From: Bacillota bacterium | GTDB taxonomy: Bacteria > Bacillota > Bacilli > ZCTH02-B2 | Reading direction: 5' to 3' | DNA: 64,000 bases | Assembly (NCBI GenBank): GCA_017577895.1 | Contig: PKQY01000002.1 | Span: 5,557 to 69,556, forward strand | Shown: positions 25,153-33,733 of the stretch, in pieces | How positions within the stretch are numbered: position 1 is the stretch's first letter | Layout of the letters: each line of letters begins with the position of its first letter | Notes under the pieces: model-generated | Databases searched by the model: none | What the model saw: the letters and a program-made list of their open reading frames with translations, nothing else | What the model was told of the DNA's origin: nothing | Program-made: the position numbers and the translations under genes

Positions 25153-25178
25153 GGCGGGGATTTCCCCGCTGATTTTTT
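25153..25178 (+). terminator. Intrinsic terminator after salA
   Basis: GGCGGGG (25153-25159) pairs with CCCCGCT (25164-25170) around a short ATTT loop, followed by GATTTTTT. It points in the salA direction; gerD converges from the other side. Confidence 0.88.
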
Positions 25179-25190
25179 GTGCTCAGCTTT

Positions 25191-25823
25191 TCATGATCCC
25201 TTTTGCGATTCTCCTTGGCCGCCGTCACTGCCTTGCCCTTTCTCGCCGCTCTTTTCTTTCGGCTTGGTGGCTTCCTCTTGCGCTTTCATCATCAGTTGCA
25301 CGAGTTCTTCTTGAAACATGGGGCTGTCCAGCGACTCTTTCATCACCGTGATGATTTGCTGCCGAAAGGCGTTGCTCTTCAACAACTCCAGCTGTTCTTG
25401 CTGGAATTCCGGATCTTGAAACACTTCGTGGAGCATGGAGCGGTATTCCGGATCTTTCATCAAATCTTTGAGCAGTTGCTTCGTCTGTTCTTGCAGCGCT
25501 TTTGCCAATTCGGCGGCAAATTTCGGTTCTCGAATGATCTCATTCAACTTTTCCCGATTTTCTTCCGCAGTGATCGTTTCTTGGATCATGGTTTTAAAGT
25601 CTTCCCCGCTGAGGACGACTTGTTTTTGGAATTCCCGGTCTTGAAACATTTCTTGGATAGCTTTTTTTCCGTCGTCGGTCTTCAAAATGTCGACGACCAT
25701 TTCTTTCGTGCTTTCGTAGGGCAAGGCCGTCTCTTGTTGCGGCCGCTGCGCCGGACTGCAGCCGCTTAAAAAGACGGCCAAGCAGCTGATGATGAGAATG
25801 GTTCGACCGGTCAGATGGTTCAT
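25191..25823 (-). CDS. gerD: Spore germination lipoprotein GerD
   Basis: Inner-membrane lipoprotein that clusters germinant receptors in the germinosome. The 210-aa protein has a type II signal peptide with lipobox FLSGC (lipidated C22). A helical, charged body follows, with repeated EMFQDREFQ and EVFQDPEFQ motifs, then a low-complexity tail rich in Lys, Gly and Gln. Upstream is a promoter resembling the sigma-G class. Convergent with salA and divergent from kbaA, as in B. subtilis. Confidence 0.92.
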   Translation of the reverse strand: MNHLTGRTILIISCLAVFLSGCSPAQRPQQETALPYESTKEMVVDILKTDDGKKAIQEMFQDREFQKQVVLSGEDFKTMIQETITAEENREKLNEIIREPKFAAELAKALQEQTKQLLKDLMKDPEYRSMLHEVFQDPEFQQEQLELLKSNAFRQQIITVMKESLDSPMFQEELVQLMMKAQEEATKPKEKSGEKGQGSDGGQGESQKGS

Positions 25824-25861
25824 TTGGCGACTCCCCTTGGACCATCGATTGTTTCCTTAAG

Positions 25862-25892
25862 TAGTATGCGTGGGTTGAAAGCTTGGAATGCG
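25862..25892 (-). promoter_or_regulatory. Candidate forespore (sigma-G/F) promoter of gerD
   Basis: On the minus strand CATACTA (25868-25862) fits the -10 class of sigma-F/G. CGCATT (25892-25887) lies 18 bp upstream as a -35. gerD is known to be sigma-G dependent in Bacillus. This site is inferred by eye. Confidence 0.4.
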
Positions 25893-25953
25893 ATCGAATG
25901 ACTGGTAAAATCAATATGATCGAGGCCTTAGACCAATAGGGAGGAAGCCAATT

Positions 25954-26589
25954 TTGAAAGCGCGCAATTGGGCATTTTTGTTTGTGACGACGTTGACCGT
26001 CGGTGCCGTCACCGGGTTATTGTGCGGCTTCGGCACGTACGTGTTGCAGACCGGTGCCGAAGTGGTGGGGCGTGACTTGTGGTTGTCCATCCTCGGTTTT
26101 GTCGGTGCCGGCCTCATGTTCAGCCTCATGAGCCAAATGGGCTTGTTTGCGTACTTTTTCTTTCAGGCGCTGATGTTGGGCATCTTGAAGCGGTACTGGC
26201 TGTGGCAAGTGTTTCAGGCAGTGGTCGTCTTGTTGGTGCTGGTCGACCTCGTTTGGTTGCGGGCGGCTGCCGGAGGGGGCCATTGGCTGGCCTATGTCCC
26301 GTTGCCGTTGGCGCTGTTGGCCGTCGGATTGTTGGTGGCCGTGCTCAAGAGTCATCTGACCGATCGCACGGCGTTTATTCCCACGTTGTTCGTCATGGTC
26401 GTCTTGACGACACTGGAATGGTTGCCGGCGCTGACGACGGGCAATCGGCTTTCCATGTGGGTGATGATCGTCCCGTTGTTGTGTTGCAACGCATGGCAAG
26501 TGCTCATTTTGCACCGGTTGGTGGACACCGGGAAAGGCGACGGGAAAAAAACGACTGCTGCGCGGAAAAAGAAATGGGCCGCTGTATAA
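25954..26589 (+). CDS. kbaA: KinB signalling pathway activation protein KbaA
   Basis: Membrane protein needed for KinB-dependent phosphorelay activation at sporulation onset. The 211-aa sequence has about six hydrophobic segments, from LFVTTLTVGAVTGLL through WVMIVPLLCCNAWQVLIL, and a short basic cytoplasmic tail. The TTG start follows AGGGAGGAAGCCAATT. Gene order gerD-kbaA-pdaB matches B. subtilis and supports the name more than sequence motifs do. Confidence 0.85.
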   Translation: MKARNWAFLFVTTLTVGAVTGLLCGFGTYVLQTGAEVVGRDLWLSILGFVGAGLMFSLMSQMGLFAYFFFQALMLGILKRYWLWQVFQAVVVLLVLVDLVWLRAAAGGGHWLAYVPLPLALLAVGLLVAVLKSHLTDRTAFIPTLFVMVVLTTLEWLPALTTGNRLSMWVMIVPLLCCNAWQVLILHRLVDTGKGDGKKTTAARKKKWAAV

Positions 26590-26605
26590 AGCGGCCCGTT
26601 TTGTT
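26576..26605 (+). terminator. Intrinsic terminator after kbaA
   Basis: GGGCCGCT (26576-26583) pairs with AGCGGCCC (26590-26597), followed by GTTTTGTT. The 5' arm overlaps the last kbaA codons. Confidence 0.85.
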
Positions 26606-26619
26606 GCGCTGGTTTTGTG

Positions 26620-27396
26620 TCACGGCAAGTCTGTGGCGTCGATCTCGGCGGTGGCGATGAGTTCCGACACCGTTACCAACTCATAGCCTTTGGCCCGCAA
26701 CTCGTCGATAATGGTCGGCAGCGCCAAATGGGTCTGTTTGCACGAATCGCTGGCGTGCATCAAAATAATGTCCCCGGGGTGCACGTTGTTCAACACCCGC
26801 TGTACGATGCGATCGACGCCGGGGTTCATCCAATCGAGGGAATCGGTATCCCATTGAATGACGGTGTAGCCCAGGGAGTGGGCGACCCGCAATACCCGTT
26901 TGTCGAAGTCGCCGTTGGGCATCCGGATGAGCGTCGGTTTTGTGCCGGTCAGTTTGTGCAAAATTTCATCGGCTTTGAGAATTTGTTGCCGGATTTCTTC
27001 TTCGCTCAGGCGGCTGTAGTTGATGTGCTTGTGTCCGTGGCTGCCGATTTCGTATCCGGCGTCGACAATGCGCTGGACGATGTCCGGATGATTTTCGGCC
27101 CAAGGCGAGGAAAGGAAAAACGTCACTTTGTCCACTTGCTTTTCTTCCAAGATGTCCAAAATGGGCCCCGGCCGCTTGTCGCCCCAGCTGATGTCAAAGG
27201 TGAGGGCGACCCGTTTCTTGTCGGTCGGCACACTGTAGATGGCCGTCGGCTCGTCGGGCGCCGTTGCCGGCACCGAATCGTGATAAATGCTGATGTCTTT
27301 TTGTTCCACGTACAAAATGCCGATGGCAAAGACCATGGCGGTGAGGATGATGGCGACTCGCTTTAGATGGGAGGCTTTGATGGTCCAAAAGATCAT
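26620..27396 (-). CDS. pdaB: Polysaccharide deacetylase PdaB
   Basis: NodB-type deacetylase needed for spore maintenance. ATG at 27396 gives 258 aa, beginning MIFWTIKASHLKRVAIIL with one membrane anchor. Catalytic motifs: ALTFDISWGDK (catalytic Asp region), SHGHKH (metal-binding histidines) and the RMPNGDF barrel motif. It ends soon after SELIAT. The frame stays open upstream to 27507 with another ATG at 27447, and neither ATG has a well-placed Shine-Dalgarno, so the start is uncertain. Confidence 0.88.
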   Translation of the reverse strand: MIFWTIKASHLKRVAIILTAMVFAIGILYVEQKDISIYHDSVPATAPDEPTAIYSVPTDKKRVALTFDISWGDKRPGPILDILEEKQVDKVTFFLSSPWAENHPDIVQRIVDAGYEIGSHGHKHINYSRLSEEEIRQQILKADEILHKLTGTKPTLIRMPNGDFDKRVLRVAHSLGYTVIQWDTDSLDWMNPGVDRIVQRVLNNVHPGDIILMHASDSCKQTHLALPTIIDELRAKGYELVTVSELIATAEIDATDLP

Positions 27397-27551
27397 GGAT
27401 GTGGCGACGGGTTTGGTGGGATGACGCCGTCGCTGCCCTCCTTTCATCAGTATCGTCAGTATCGTCTGTGCGTATCGATCGTGGATGTGCCGTACGGTGC
27501 CGAGCAACCGGAGCGCCGCAGGGCGAAAGGTTGTCCCGGCAGTTCAGTATT

Positions 27552-27582
27552 AATGTATGCCTGTTGGCCGGTCGCTATGAAA
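27552..27582 (-). promoter_or_regulatory. Candidate sigma-E-like promoter for pdaB
   Basis: On the minus strand CATACATT (27559-27552) resembles the sigma-E -10, with TTTCATAG (27582-27575) 15 bp upstream as a -35. It points toward pdaB with a long leader. Inference from consensus only. Confidence 0.3.
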
Positions 27583-27599
27583 CATCCAAAAGGTGGCGG

Positions 27600-27628
27600 T
27601 TGACAAAGAAGGGGAACCGTGGTATCAT
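27600..27628 (+). promoter_or_regulatory. Sigma-A promoter upstream of the tRNA cluster (distal)
   Basis: TTGACA (27600-27605), a 17-bp spacer and TATCAT (27623-27628). GGGAACCGT and ACGGTTCCC flank the -10 and start region as a 9-bp inverted repeat. This is the only clear content of the 27397-27749 gene-free stretch besides the proximal promoter and the pdaB upstream region. Confidence 0.65.
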
Positions 27629-27699
27629 TCGAAGCGTTGTTACGGTTCCCTGACTTGACCATCGACGGTGTTCGGAGCACCGAAGACGGTCAACGGGGC

Positions 27700-27728
27700 T
27701 TGCAAACAGCGGCAAAACATATTAAAAT
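27700..27728 (+). promoter_or_regulatory. Sigma-A promoter of the tRNA cluster (proximal)
   Basis: TTGCAA (27700-27705), a 17-bp spacer and TAAAAT (27723-27728), 21 bp before tRNA-Asn. Confidence 0.65.
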
Positions 27729-27749
27729 ATACGAGTGCAAGGACATTAT

Positions 27750-27824
27750 TCCTCCGTAGCTCAATGGTAGAGCAACCGGCTGTTAACCGGTAGGTTACAG
27801 GTTCGAGTCCTGTCGGAGGAGCCA
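27750..27824 (+). tRNA. tRNA-Asn(GTT)
   Basis: Cloverleaf with acceptor TCCTCCG/CGGAGGA, anticodon GTT at 27782-27784, T-loop GTTCGAGTC and encoded CCA. First of nine clustered tRNA genes. Confidence 0.97.
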
Positions 27825-27829
27825 CTCTT

Positions 27830-27905
27830 GCTCCCATAGCTCAGTCGGTAGAGCGCTTCCATGGTAAGGAAGAGGTCACCAGTTCGAGTCTGGTTGGGAG
27901 CTCCA
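27830..27905 (+). tRNA. tRNA-Thr(GGT)
   Basis: Acceptor GCTCCCA/TGGGAGC, anticodon GGT at 27863-27865, T-loop GTTCGAGTC and encoded CCA. Confidence 0.97.
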
Positions 27906-27910
27906 TTATT

Positions 27911-27987
27911 GGCCCGTTGGTGAAGTGGTTTAACACACCAGCCTTTCACGCTGGCATTCAGGGGTTCGAATCCCCTACGGGTCACCA
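27911..27987 (+). tRNA. tRNA-Glu(TTC)
   Basis: Acceptor GGCCCGT/ACGGGTC, anticodon TTC at 27945-27947, T-loop GTTCGAATC and encoded CCA. Confidence 0.97.
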
Positions 27988-27988
27988 T

Positions 27989-28064
27989 GGACGGTTAGCT
28001 CAGATGGGAGAGCACCTGCCTTACAAGCAGGGGGTCGGCGGTTCGATCCCGTCACCGTCCACCA
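27989..28064 (+). tRNA. tRNA-Val(TAC)
   Basis: Acceptor GGACGGT/ACCGTCC, anticodon TAC at 28022-28024, T-loop GTTCGATCC and encoded CCA. Confidence 0.97.
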
Positions 28065-28084
28065 TGAGAGACAGGGGTATATGA

Positions 28085-28160
28085 GCCGGTGTAGCTCAAT
28101 GGGTAGAGCAACTGACTTGTAATCAGTAGGTTGGGGGTTCAAGTCCTCTCGCCGGCACCA
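28085..28160 (+). tRNA. tRNA-Thr(TGT)
   Basis: Acceptor GCCGGTG/CGCCGGC, anticodon TGT in CTGACTTGTAATCAG, T-loop GTTCAAGTC and encoded CCA. Second threonine isoacceptor of the cluster. Confidence 0.96.
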
Positions 28161-28192
28161 TGTATTCCGTCTATTTTTTTCGGTTATTTTAT

Positions 28193-28277
28193 GGAGGGGT
28201 ACCAAAGCGGTCAAATGGGGCGGACTGTAAATCCGCTGGCGTTGCCTTCGTAGGTTCGAATCCTACCCCCTCCACCA
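28193..28277 (+). tRNA. tRNA-Tyr(GTA)
   Basis: Long variable arm class. Acceptor GGAGGGG/CCCCTCC, anticodon GTA at 28227-28229 and encoded CCA. Confidence 0.97.
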
Positions 28278-28285
28278 TCTGCCAT

Positions 28286-28360
28286 TGGGGAGTAGCCAAG
28301 TGGTAAGGCAACGGACTTTGACTCCGTGATGCGTAGGTTCGAACCCTACCTCCCCAGCCA
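28286..28360 (+). tRNA. tRNA-Gln(TTG)
   Basis: Acceptor TGGGGAG/CTCCCCA, anticodon TTG at 28318-28320, T-loop GTTCGAACC and encoded CCA. Confidence 0.97.
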
Positions 28361-28368
28361 CAAAAGAA

Positions 28369-28443
28369 GAGCCATTAGCTCAGTGGTAGAGCACCTGACT
28401 TTTAATCAGGGTGTCGGTGGTTCGAATCCACCATGGCTCACCA
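28369..28443 (+). tRNA. tRNA-Lys(TTT)
   Basis: Acceptor GAGCCAT/ATGGCTC, anticodon TTT at 28401-28403, T-loop GTTCGAATC and encoded CCA. Confidence 0.97.
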
Positions 28444-28501
28444 TTTTTTGTTTATTTAAAATTTTTAAAAAACAAATTTGCATGAATTGTGGATACACGA
28501 T

Positions 28502-28584
<83 letters not shown>

Positions 28585-28592
28585 TGGTGATT

Positions 28593-28646
28593 GAACGGAA
28601 ACATCAAGTAGAACGGATACATCAAGTCGAACGGATACATCCAGCG
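28593..28646 (+). repeat. Three tandem 18-bp repeats
   Basis: GAACGGAAACATCAAGTA, GAACGGATACATCAAGTC and GAACGGATACATCCAGCG follow one another without gaps between tRNA-Leu and its terminator. They differ by 1-4 bases. No gene uses them. Confidence 0.85.
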
Positions 28647-28677
28647 GCCACGAAGAAACTTCTTCGTGGCCGCTTTT
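28644..28677 (+). terminator. Terminator of the tRNA cluster
   Basis: GCGGCCACGAAGA (28644-28656) pairs with TCTTCGTGGCCGC (28661-28673), followed by TTTT. Confidence 0.9.
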
Positions 28678-28780
28678 GGTTTTGACCGCTGATGATTCAG
28701 CCAAAAATAGGCAATCGTTTTATGACCGGTGAAGATGCGGCGAATACGATATAGTATCACGCGGCAAAGGAGGTAGAGCG

Positions 28781-28897
28781 ATGGGTTATCCGTCTGGAGG
28801 CGGATTTTTGGGCAACTATGTCGGTGTGATTCTGGTCATCTTCGTGCTACTGGCGATCATTGCCGCTCCCTGGGGATATGGTGGCTACGTCGATTAA
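28781..28897 (+). CDS. YjcZ-type small hydrophobic sporulation peptide
   Basis: 38-aa peptide: glycine-rich head MGYPSGGGFLGN, one hydrophobic helix VGVILVIFVLLAIIAAP and a Gly/Tyr-rich tail WGYGGYVD. Size and layout match the YjcZ family, small sporulation-associated proteins of Bacillales; the function is unknown. GCAAAGGAGGTAGAGCG gives a strong ribosome binding site before ATG 28781. A terminator follows directly, so it is monocistronic. GATATAGTA at 28748-28756 resembles a late-sporulation -10, but this is weak. Confidence 0.8.
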   Translation: MGYPSGGGFLGNYVGVILVIFVLLAIIAAPWGYGGYVD

Positions 28898-28913
28898 CGG
28901 TACGCCATGGAAG

Positions 28914-28948
28914 GGCCTGCTGGACCAAGGGGACCAGCAGGCCTTTTT
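28914..28948 (+). terminator. Terminator after the YjcZ-type gene
   Basis: GGCCTGCTGG (28914-28923) pairs perfectly with CCAGCAGGCC (28934-28943), followed by TTTTT. Confidence 0.92.
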
Positions 28949-28982
28949 ACGATAGAAAATCATGCCAATGGCGGGAACCCCC

Positions 28983-29016
28983 TTGCAAAAAAACGCCAAA
29001 TCGTGTATTGTATATT
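28983..29016 (+). promoter_or_regulatory. Probable promoter of tRNA-Gly
   Basis: TTGCAA (28983-28988) lies 17 bp before TATTGT (29006-29011); an overlapping TATATT (29011-29016) is an alternative -10. Confidence 0.45.
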
Positions 29017-29032
29017 ACGTGGAACACAGCAA

Positions 29033-29107
29033 GCGGACGTGGCTCAGGGGTAGAGCATCGCCTTGCCAAGGCGAGGGTCGCGGGTTCGAATCCCGTCGTC
29101 CGCTCCA
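29033..29107 (+). tRNA. tRNA-Gly(GCC)
   Basis: Acceptor GCGGACG/CGTCCGC, anticodon GCC at 29065-29067, T-loop GTTCGAATC and encoded CCA. It stands apart from the main cluster with its own promoter and terminator. Confidence 0.97.
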
Positions 29108-29150
29108 TTTTTTATTTGCGTACATAACTCGCGATAAATAAGCCTGCAGG

Positions 29151-29185
29151 AAAAGCTTTGCACGATGGTTGCAAGCTTTTTTTTA
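29151..29185 (+). terminator. Terminator after tRNA-Gly
   Basis: AAAAGCTTTGCA (29151-29162) pairs with TGCAAGCTTTT with one bulged base, followed by T-run to 29185. It lies just upstream of cdaA. Confidence 0.8.
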
Positions 29186-29202
29186 TTATTACGGAGGTAC
29201 GG

Positions 29203-30021
29203 ATGGAACCGCTTCAGGATTTGTGGCAGATGGTATCGGTCATCGTCGACATCGGCATCGTGTCATACGTCTTTTACAAACTGTTGATGCTGATCCGTGG
29301 GACCCGGGCGATTCAGCTCATTCAGGGGATTGTGATCATTGTCCTGGCGTGGGTCATGAGTTCGCTTTTGAACTTGCGGACGCTGGAATGGCTCATGTCC
29401 CAGGCGTTTACATATGGTGTGCTGGTCATTTTGATCATCTTTCAGCCGGAATTGCGGCGGGCTTTGGAACAGTTGGGACGCGGACGTTTTTTTATGCGGA
29501 CCAGCACGCAAAGCCAGCCCGATCGGTTGGCCGTGGTGGAAGCCTGTTATAAGGCCGCGATGCAGATGTCCCAGCGGCGCATTGGTGCCTTGATGGTCCT
29601 GGAGCGGAAAATTGGCTTAAACGACATCATCGAAACGGGGACCCGGCTGGAAGCCAAGTTGTCGGCGGAGTTGCTCATCAACATTTTTATGCCCAACACC
29701 CCCCTGCATGACGGGGCGGTCATCATCCGGGACGGCACCATCATGGCGGCGGGGTGCTATTTGCCCCTTTCAGAAAGTCCGTTTATCGACAAGGCGCTGG
29801 GCACACGCCACCGGGCGGCGGTGGGAGTGAGCGAGGTGGCCGACTGTCTGTGTATCGTCGTATCGGAGGAAACGGGCCAAATTTCGCTGGCATCCGACGG
29901 CGTGCTGGAGCGAAATGTCACGGGGGAGGAACTGTTTCAACGGTTGCGGGAAGCCCTGATCCCGACGCCGAAAAAAGTGCGATCCTTCCGCTCGAAAAAG
30001 GAGCGCAACAGCGATGGATAA
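29203..30021 (+). CDS. cdaA: Diadenylate cyclase CdaA (DisA_N domain)
   Basis: Makes c-di-AMP from two ATP at the membrane. ATG at 29203 gives 272 aa, MEPLQDLWQMVSVIVDIG, after ACGGAGGTACGG. Three N-terminal membrane helices are followed by the DAC domain with NTPLHDGAVIIRDG (DGA motif) and LGTRHRAAVGVSE (RHR motif). It overlaps cdaR by 8 bp in the conserved cdaA-cdaR-glmM unit. The frame is open from TTG 29158, which is inside the terminator. Confidence 0.95.
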   Translation: MEPLQDLWQMVSVIVDIGIVSYVFYKLLMLIRGTRAIQLIQGIVIIVLAWVMSSLLNLRTLEWLMSQAFTYGVLVILIIFQPELRRALEQLGRGRFFMRTSTQSQPDRLAVVEACYKAAMQMSQRRIGALMVLERKIGLNDIIETGTRLEAKLSAELLINIFMPNTPLHDGAVIIRDGTIMAAGCYLPLSESPFIDKALGTRHRAAVGVSEVADCLCIVVSEETGQISLASDGVLERNVTGEELFQRLREALIPTPKKVRSFRSKKERNSDG

Positions 30022-31324
30022 ATGGTTGAACCAGCCGATGGTCGTGCGCATCGTTGCCGTCATGCTGGCGGTGATGCTTTGGTATGTGGTCAATGGCCCC
30101 AATGGACAATCGCCATCGACGACGACCGTCGCTGAAAATATGATCCGCATCGATAACGCCGCCTTGGAAGTGCGTTACGATGCCGAGCGGGTGGCGGTGT
30201 TGGAAGCGCCGGAGACGGTGGATTTGATCGTGCGCGGTTCCCAACGGGATTTGAGCTTGTTCCGTTGGCGGGATTATCATGTGTACGTGGATGTGACCGG
30301 CTACGGCCCTGGGGAAGTGTGGGCGCCGGTTCAGTTTGACGGATTTCCGGCTTATGTCCAAGTGGAAGCCGAGCCGGCCGAAGTGCGGGTCGTGCTGGAA
30401 CCGTTGACGGAAATCACCATGCCGGTAGAGGTGGAATGGTTGGGCAGTTTGCCGGAAGGTTACCGCGTCGGGACGCCGACCGTCGCGCCGACGGAAGTGA
30501 AGGTGGGCGGGGCGCAAAGCTTGTTGAAACGCATTGTCGCCGTAAAGGCCTACGTGCATTTGGAGGAACACAGCGGCCAGGTGAAGGCCGAGTCGGCCTT
30601 GCGGGCTGTTGATGCCCAAGGCAACCGGGTGGATGTGACCATCCAGCCGAAAACGGTCCGCGTCGAGGCCGCCATTCACATTCCGAAAAAAACGGTCCCT
30701 TTGCGATTGCAATGGCGGGGAAGTCTGCCGTCGGGGTGGACGCTTTCGGACGTGGCGTTTCAGCCCCAGGAAGTCACCCTGTATGGACCGAGCAACGTGT
30801 TGGCCCGCTACAATGAATATCTCGGCCCGATGGTGGATTTGTCGAGTGTGAAACCGGGCCAGGAATTTCAACTGTCGTTGCCCATCGAAAAAGGGCTGGT
30901 ACGGGTGGAGCCGGCGCAAATCACCGTGCGGTTGAACGTCAGTGCGCCGGCGACGAAGACGTTGCACCACGTGCCGATTCACGTGACGGGTTTGGCGGAA
31001 CACCTTCAACTGGAATGGGTGCAACCGGAAGACGGCACGCTGGATTTGGTGTTGATGGGAGCTTCGGAAACGTTGGACCGGTTGACGGCCAGCGACGTCC
31101 GGGTCATCCTCGATGTCAGCCAACAGTCCGCCGGTGAACACAGCGGCACGGTGGTCGTCGAATTGCCGCCCTCGGTCCAGTTGCGAGGCGAACGGGCGGT
31201 GGTCCGTTATGAACTTCGGACGGTCGACGTTCCGGCCGGTGTACCGGAAGATCGCATATCGGACGGAGAAGTCCGGGATGGTGGAGCCACCAACGGAAAG
31301 ACGCAAGACGAGCCATTACGATGA
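30014..31324 (+). CDS. cdaR: CdaA regulatory protein CdaR (YbbR repeats)
   Basis: Extracytoplasmic partner that modulates CdaA. The 436 aa start with a membrane anchor (VRIVAVMLAVMLWYVVNG, about residues 11-28), followed by several YbbR-type beta repeats of about 80 residues. Each includes the recurring pattern seen in GSLPEGYRVGTPTVAPTEV and GSLPSGWTLSDVAFQPQEV. It is coupled to cdaA by overlap and lies 19 bp before glmM. Confidence 0.93.
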   Translation: MDKWLNQPMVVRIVAVMLAVMLWYVVNGPNGQSPSTTTVAENMIRIDNAALEVRYDAERVAVLEAPETVDLIVRGSQRDLSLFRWRDYHVYVDVTGYGPGEVWAPVQFDGFPAYVQVEAEPAEVRVVLEPLTEITMPVEVEWLGSLPEGYRVGTPTVAPTEVKVGGAQSLLKRIVAVKAYVHLEEHSGQVKAESALRAVDAQGNRVDVTIQPKTVRVEAAIHIPKKTVPLRLQWRGSLPSGWTLSDVAFQPQEVTLYGPSNVLARYNEYLGPMVDLSSVKPGQEFQLSLPIEKGLVRVEPAQITVRLNVSAPATKTLHHVPIHVTGLAEHLQLEWVQPEDGTLDLVLMGASETLDRLTASDVRVILDVSQQSAGEHSGTVVVELPPSVQLRGERAVVRYELRTVDVPAGVPEDRISDGEVRDGGATNGKTQDEPLR

Positions 31325-31343
31325 CAGATGGGAGTGGAGATCA

Positions 31344-32705
<1,362 letters not shown>

Positions 32706-32711
32706 CCCGTG

Positions 32712-32975
32712 TCACTCAATTTCCCGCAGCGTTTTTTCGATGGCTTCGATCCGCCGGCGAAGGTTGTGGAGTTCGTGCACCGTTTTTTGCAGACTGTCGC
32801 TGTGCTGCTGTTGCCAGGATGCCAGTTGTTCAGCCAGCGCTTGATACTTGTTGTGCCCCGCGATCTTCGTCTGCCACGTGCGGATGAGCGTGACGATGAT
32901 GATAGTGCCGAGCGCCATGAGCAAAAGGATGAAACCCATCCCAAATACCGGCATGTACACATGGATGGGGTTCAT
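32712..32975 (-). CDS. Small membrane coiled-coil protein B
   Basis: 87 aa: an N-terminal hydrophobic helix (about residues 9-32, VFGMGFILLLMALGTIIIVTL), a short basic linker RTWQTKIAGHN, then a helical heptad-rich C-terminus ending RRIEAIEKTLREIE. It has the same plan and ending as the 86-aa protein at 33386-33646, so the two are paralogues. GAGGAGGAG precedes the ATG. Last gene of a three-gene minus-strand operon with an ArsR-type regulator. Function not recognised; it could sense or signal at the membrane. Confidence 0.75.
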   Translation of the reverse strand: MNPIHVYMPVFGMGFILLLMALGTIIIVTLIRTWQTKIAGHNKYQALAEQLASWQQQHSDSLQKTVHELHNLRRRIEAIEKTLREIE

Positions 32976-32990
32976 AGCATTCGCTCCTCC

Positions 32991-33359
32991 TCACTGCGAA
33001 TCTTCTTCAAGGGTGTTGGATTTTTTGGTGGCGGTCAGCGTCGGTATGGCTCCGGCGATGACCTCCGGTGTAATCTGGATATCAAAAGGAACGATGGCGT
33101 AATATTTCATCGCCTTTCCGTCTTCGGACAGTTCCAAGGAACTGGTCACCAGTCCGGCTTCCTCCATTTTTTGCAAATGCATGTACAACAGAGGCCGGCT
33201 CATGTTCACTTCCCGGGCCAGTTGGCTGACGTATTTCCGCCCCTGTGTCAAGGCGGCGATGATTTTCAGCCGGTGCGGGTTCGCCAAGGCTTCGAACAAG
33301 CGGAGCAGTTCATTGCCGGACTGCGCCGTTTTTTTATGGTGAGCATCCTTCGCGTTCAT
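32991..33359 (-). CDS. ArsR-type winged-helix regulator
   Basis: 122 aa. The DNA-binding domain spans about residues 18-85, with LFEALANPHRLKIIAALTQG, the recognition-helix region LAREVNMSRPLLYMHLQKME and the wing LELSEDGKAMKYYAI. A C-terminal extension of about 30 residues (VPFDIQITPEVIAGAIPTL) is not part of the usual ArsR fold. No obvious metal-binding cysteines. GAGGAGCGAGG precedes ATG 33359. It is flanked by two paralogous membrane proteins, so a membrane-linked signal is possible (inference). Confidence 0.82.
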   Translation of the reverse strand: MNAKDAHHKKTAQSGNELLRLFEALANPHRLKIIAALTQGRKYVSQLAREVNMSRPLLYMHLQKMEEAGLVTSSLELSEDGKAMKYYAIVPFDIQITPEVIAGAIPTLTATKKSNTLEEDSQ

Positions 33360-33385
33360 CCTCGCTCCTCGCCTTCCCGCCTCCC

Positions 33386-33646
33386 TTACTCGACTTCGCG
33401 CAACATGTTCTCGATCTGATTGACGCTGTTTTTCAGGGCGGCCAATTCTTCCGAAATTTTTTGTTGGTCGCTGGCGATGCGCCGCGCCAGTTCCTCGGCC
33501 GCGGCGGCCATTTGCTGATACCGGCTGTCTTTGTCGGCGACGATTTTCGCTCGCCAAACTTGGATGAGGGCGACAATGATGACGACGGCCAAGGCCACCA
33601 TCAGGACGACAAACAACATGCCGGATACGGCGTGCAGCGTGCTCAT
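33386..33646 (-). CDS. Small membrane coiled-coil protein A
   Basis: 86 aa from ATG 33646 (GGGGAGGGGAACCG upstream). It has one N-terminal membrane helix, VSGMLFVVLMVALAVVIIVAL, and the linker QVWRAKIVADKDSRYQQM. A coiled-coil C-terminus follows, ending SVNQIENMLREVE. Paralogue of the 87-aa protein at 32712-32975 (shared Q/R-T/V-W-Q/R-x-K-I and LREIE/LREVE). First gene of the operon, 239 nt from a good minus-strand promoter end to start region. Function unknown. Confidence 0.75.
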   Translation of the reverse strand: MSTLHAVSGMLFVVLMVALAVVIIVALIQVWRAKIVADKDSRYQQMAAAAEELARRIASDQQKISEELAALKNSVNQIENMLREVE

Positions 33647-33733
33647 CGGTTCCCCTCCCCACATTTTATGCCAGCGATGTTTCGAAAAACCGCTCCTGTA
33701 CGATAGCGGTGCTACGATAGCGATACGCAGGAT

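Noticed and set aside
32706..32711. glmS or a glmS ribozyme after glmM
   Set aside because: Convergent genes follow glmM within 6 bp; no ribozyme sequence seen.
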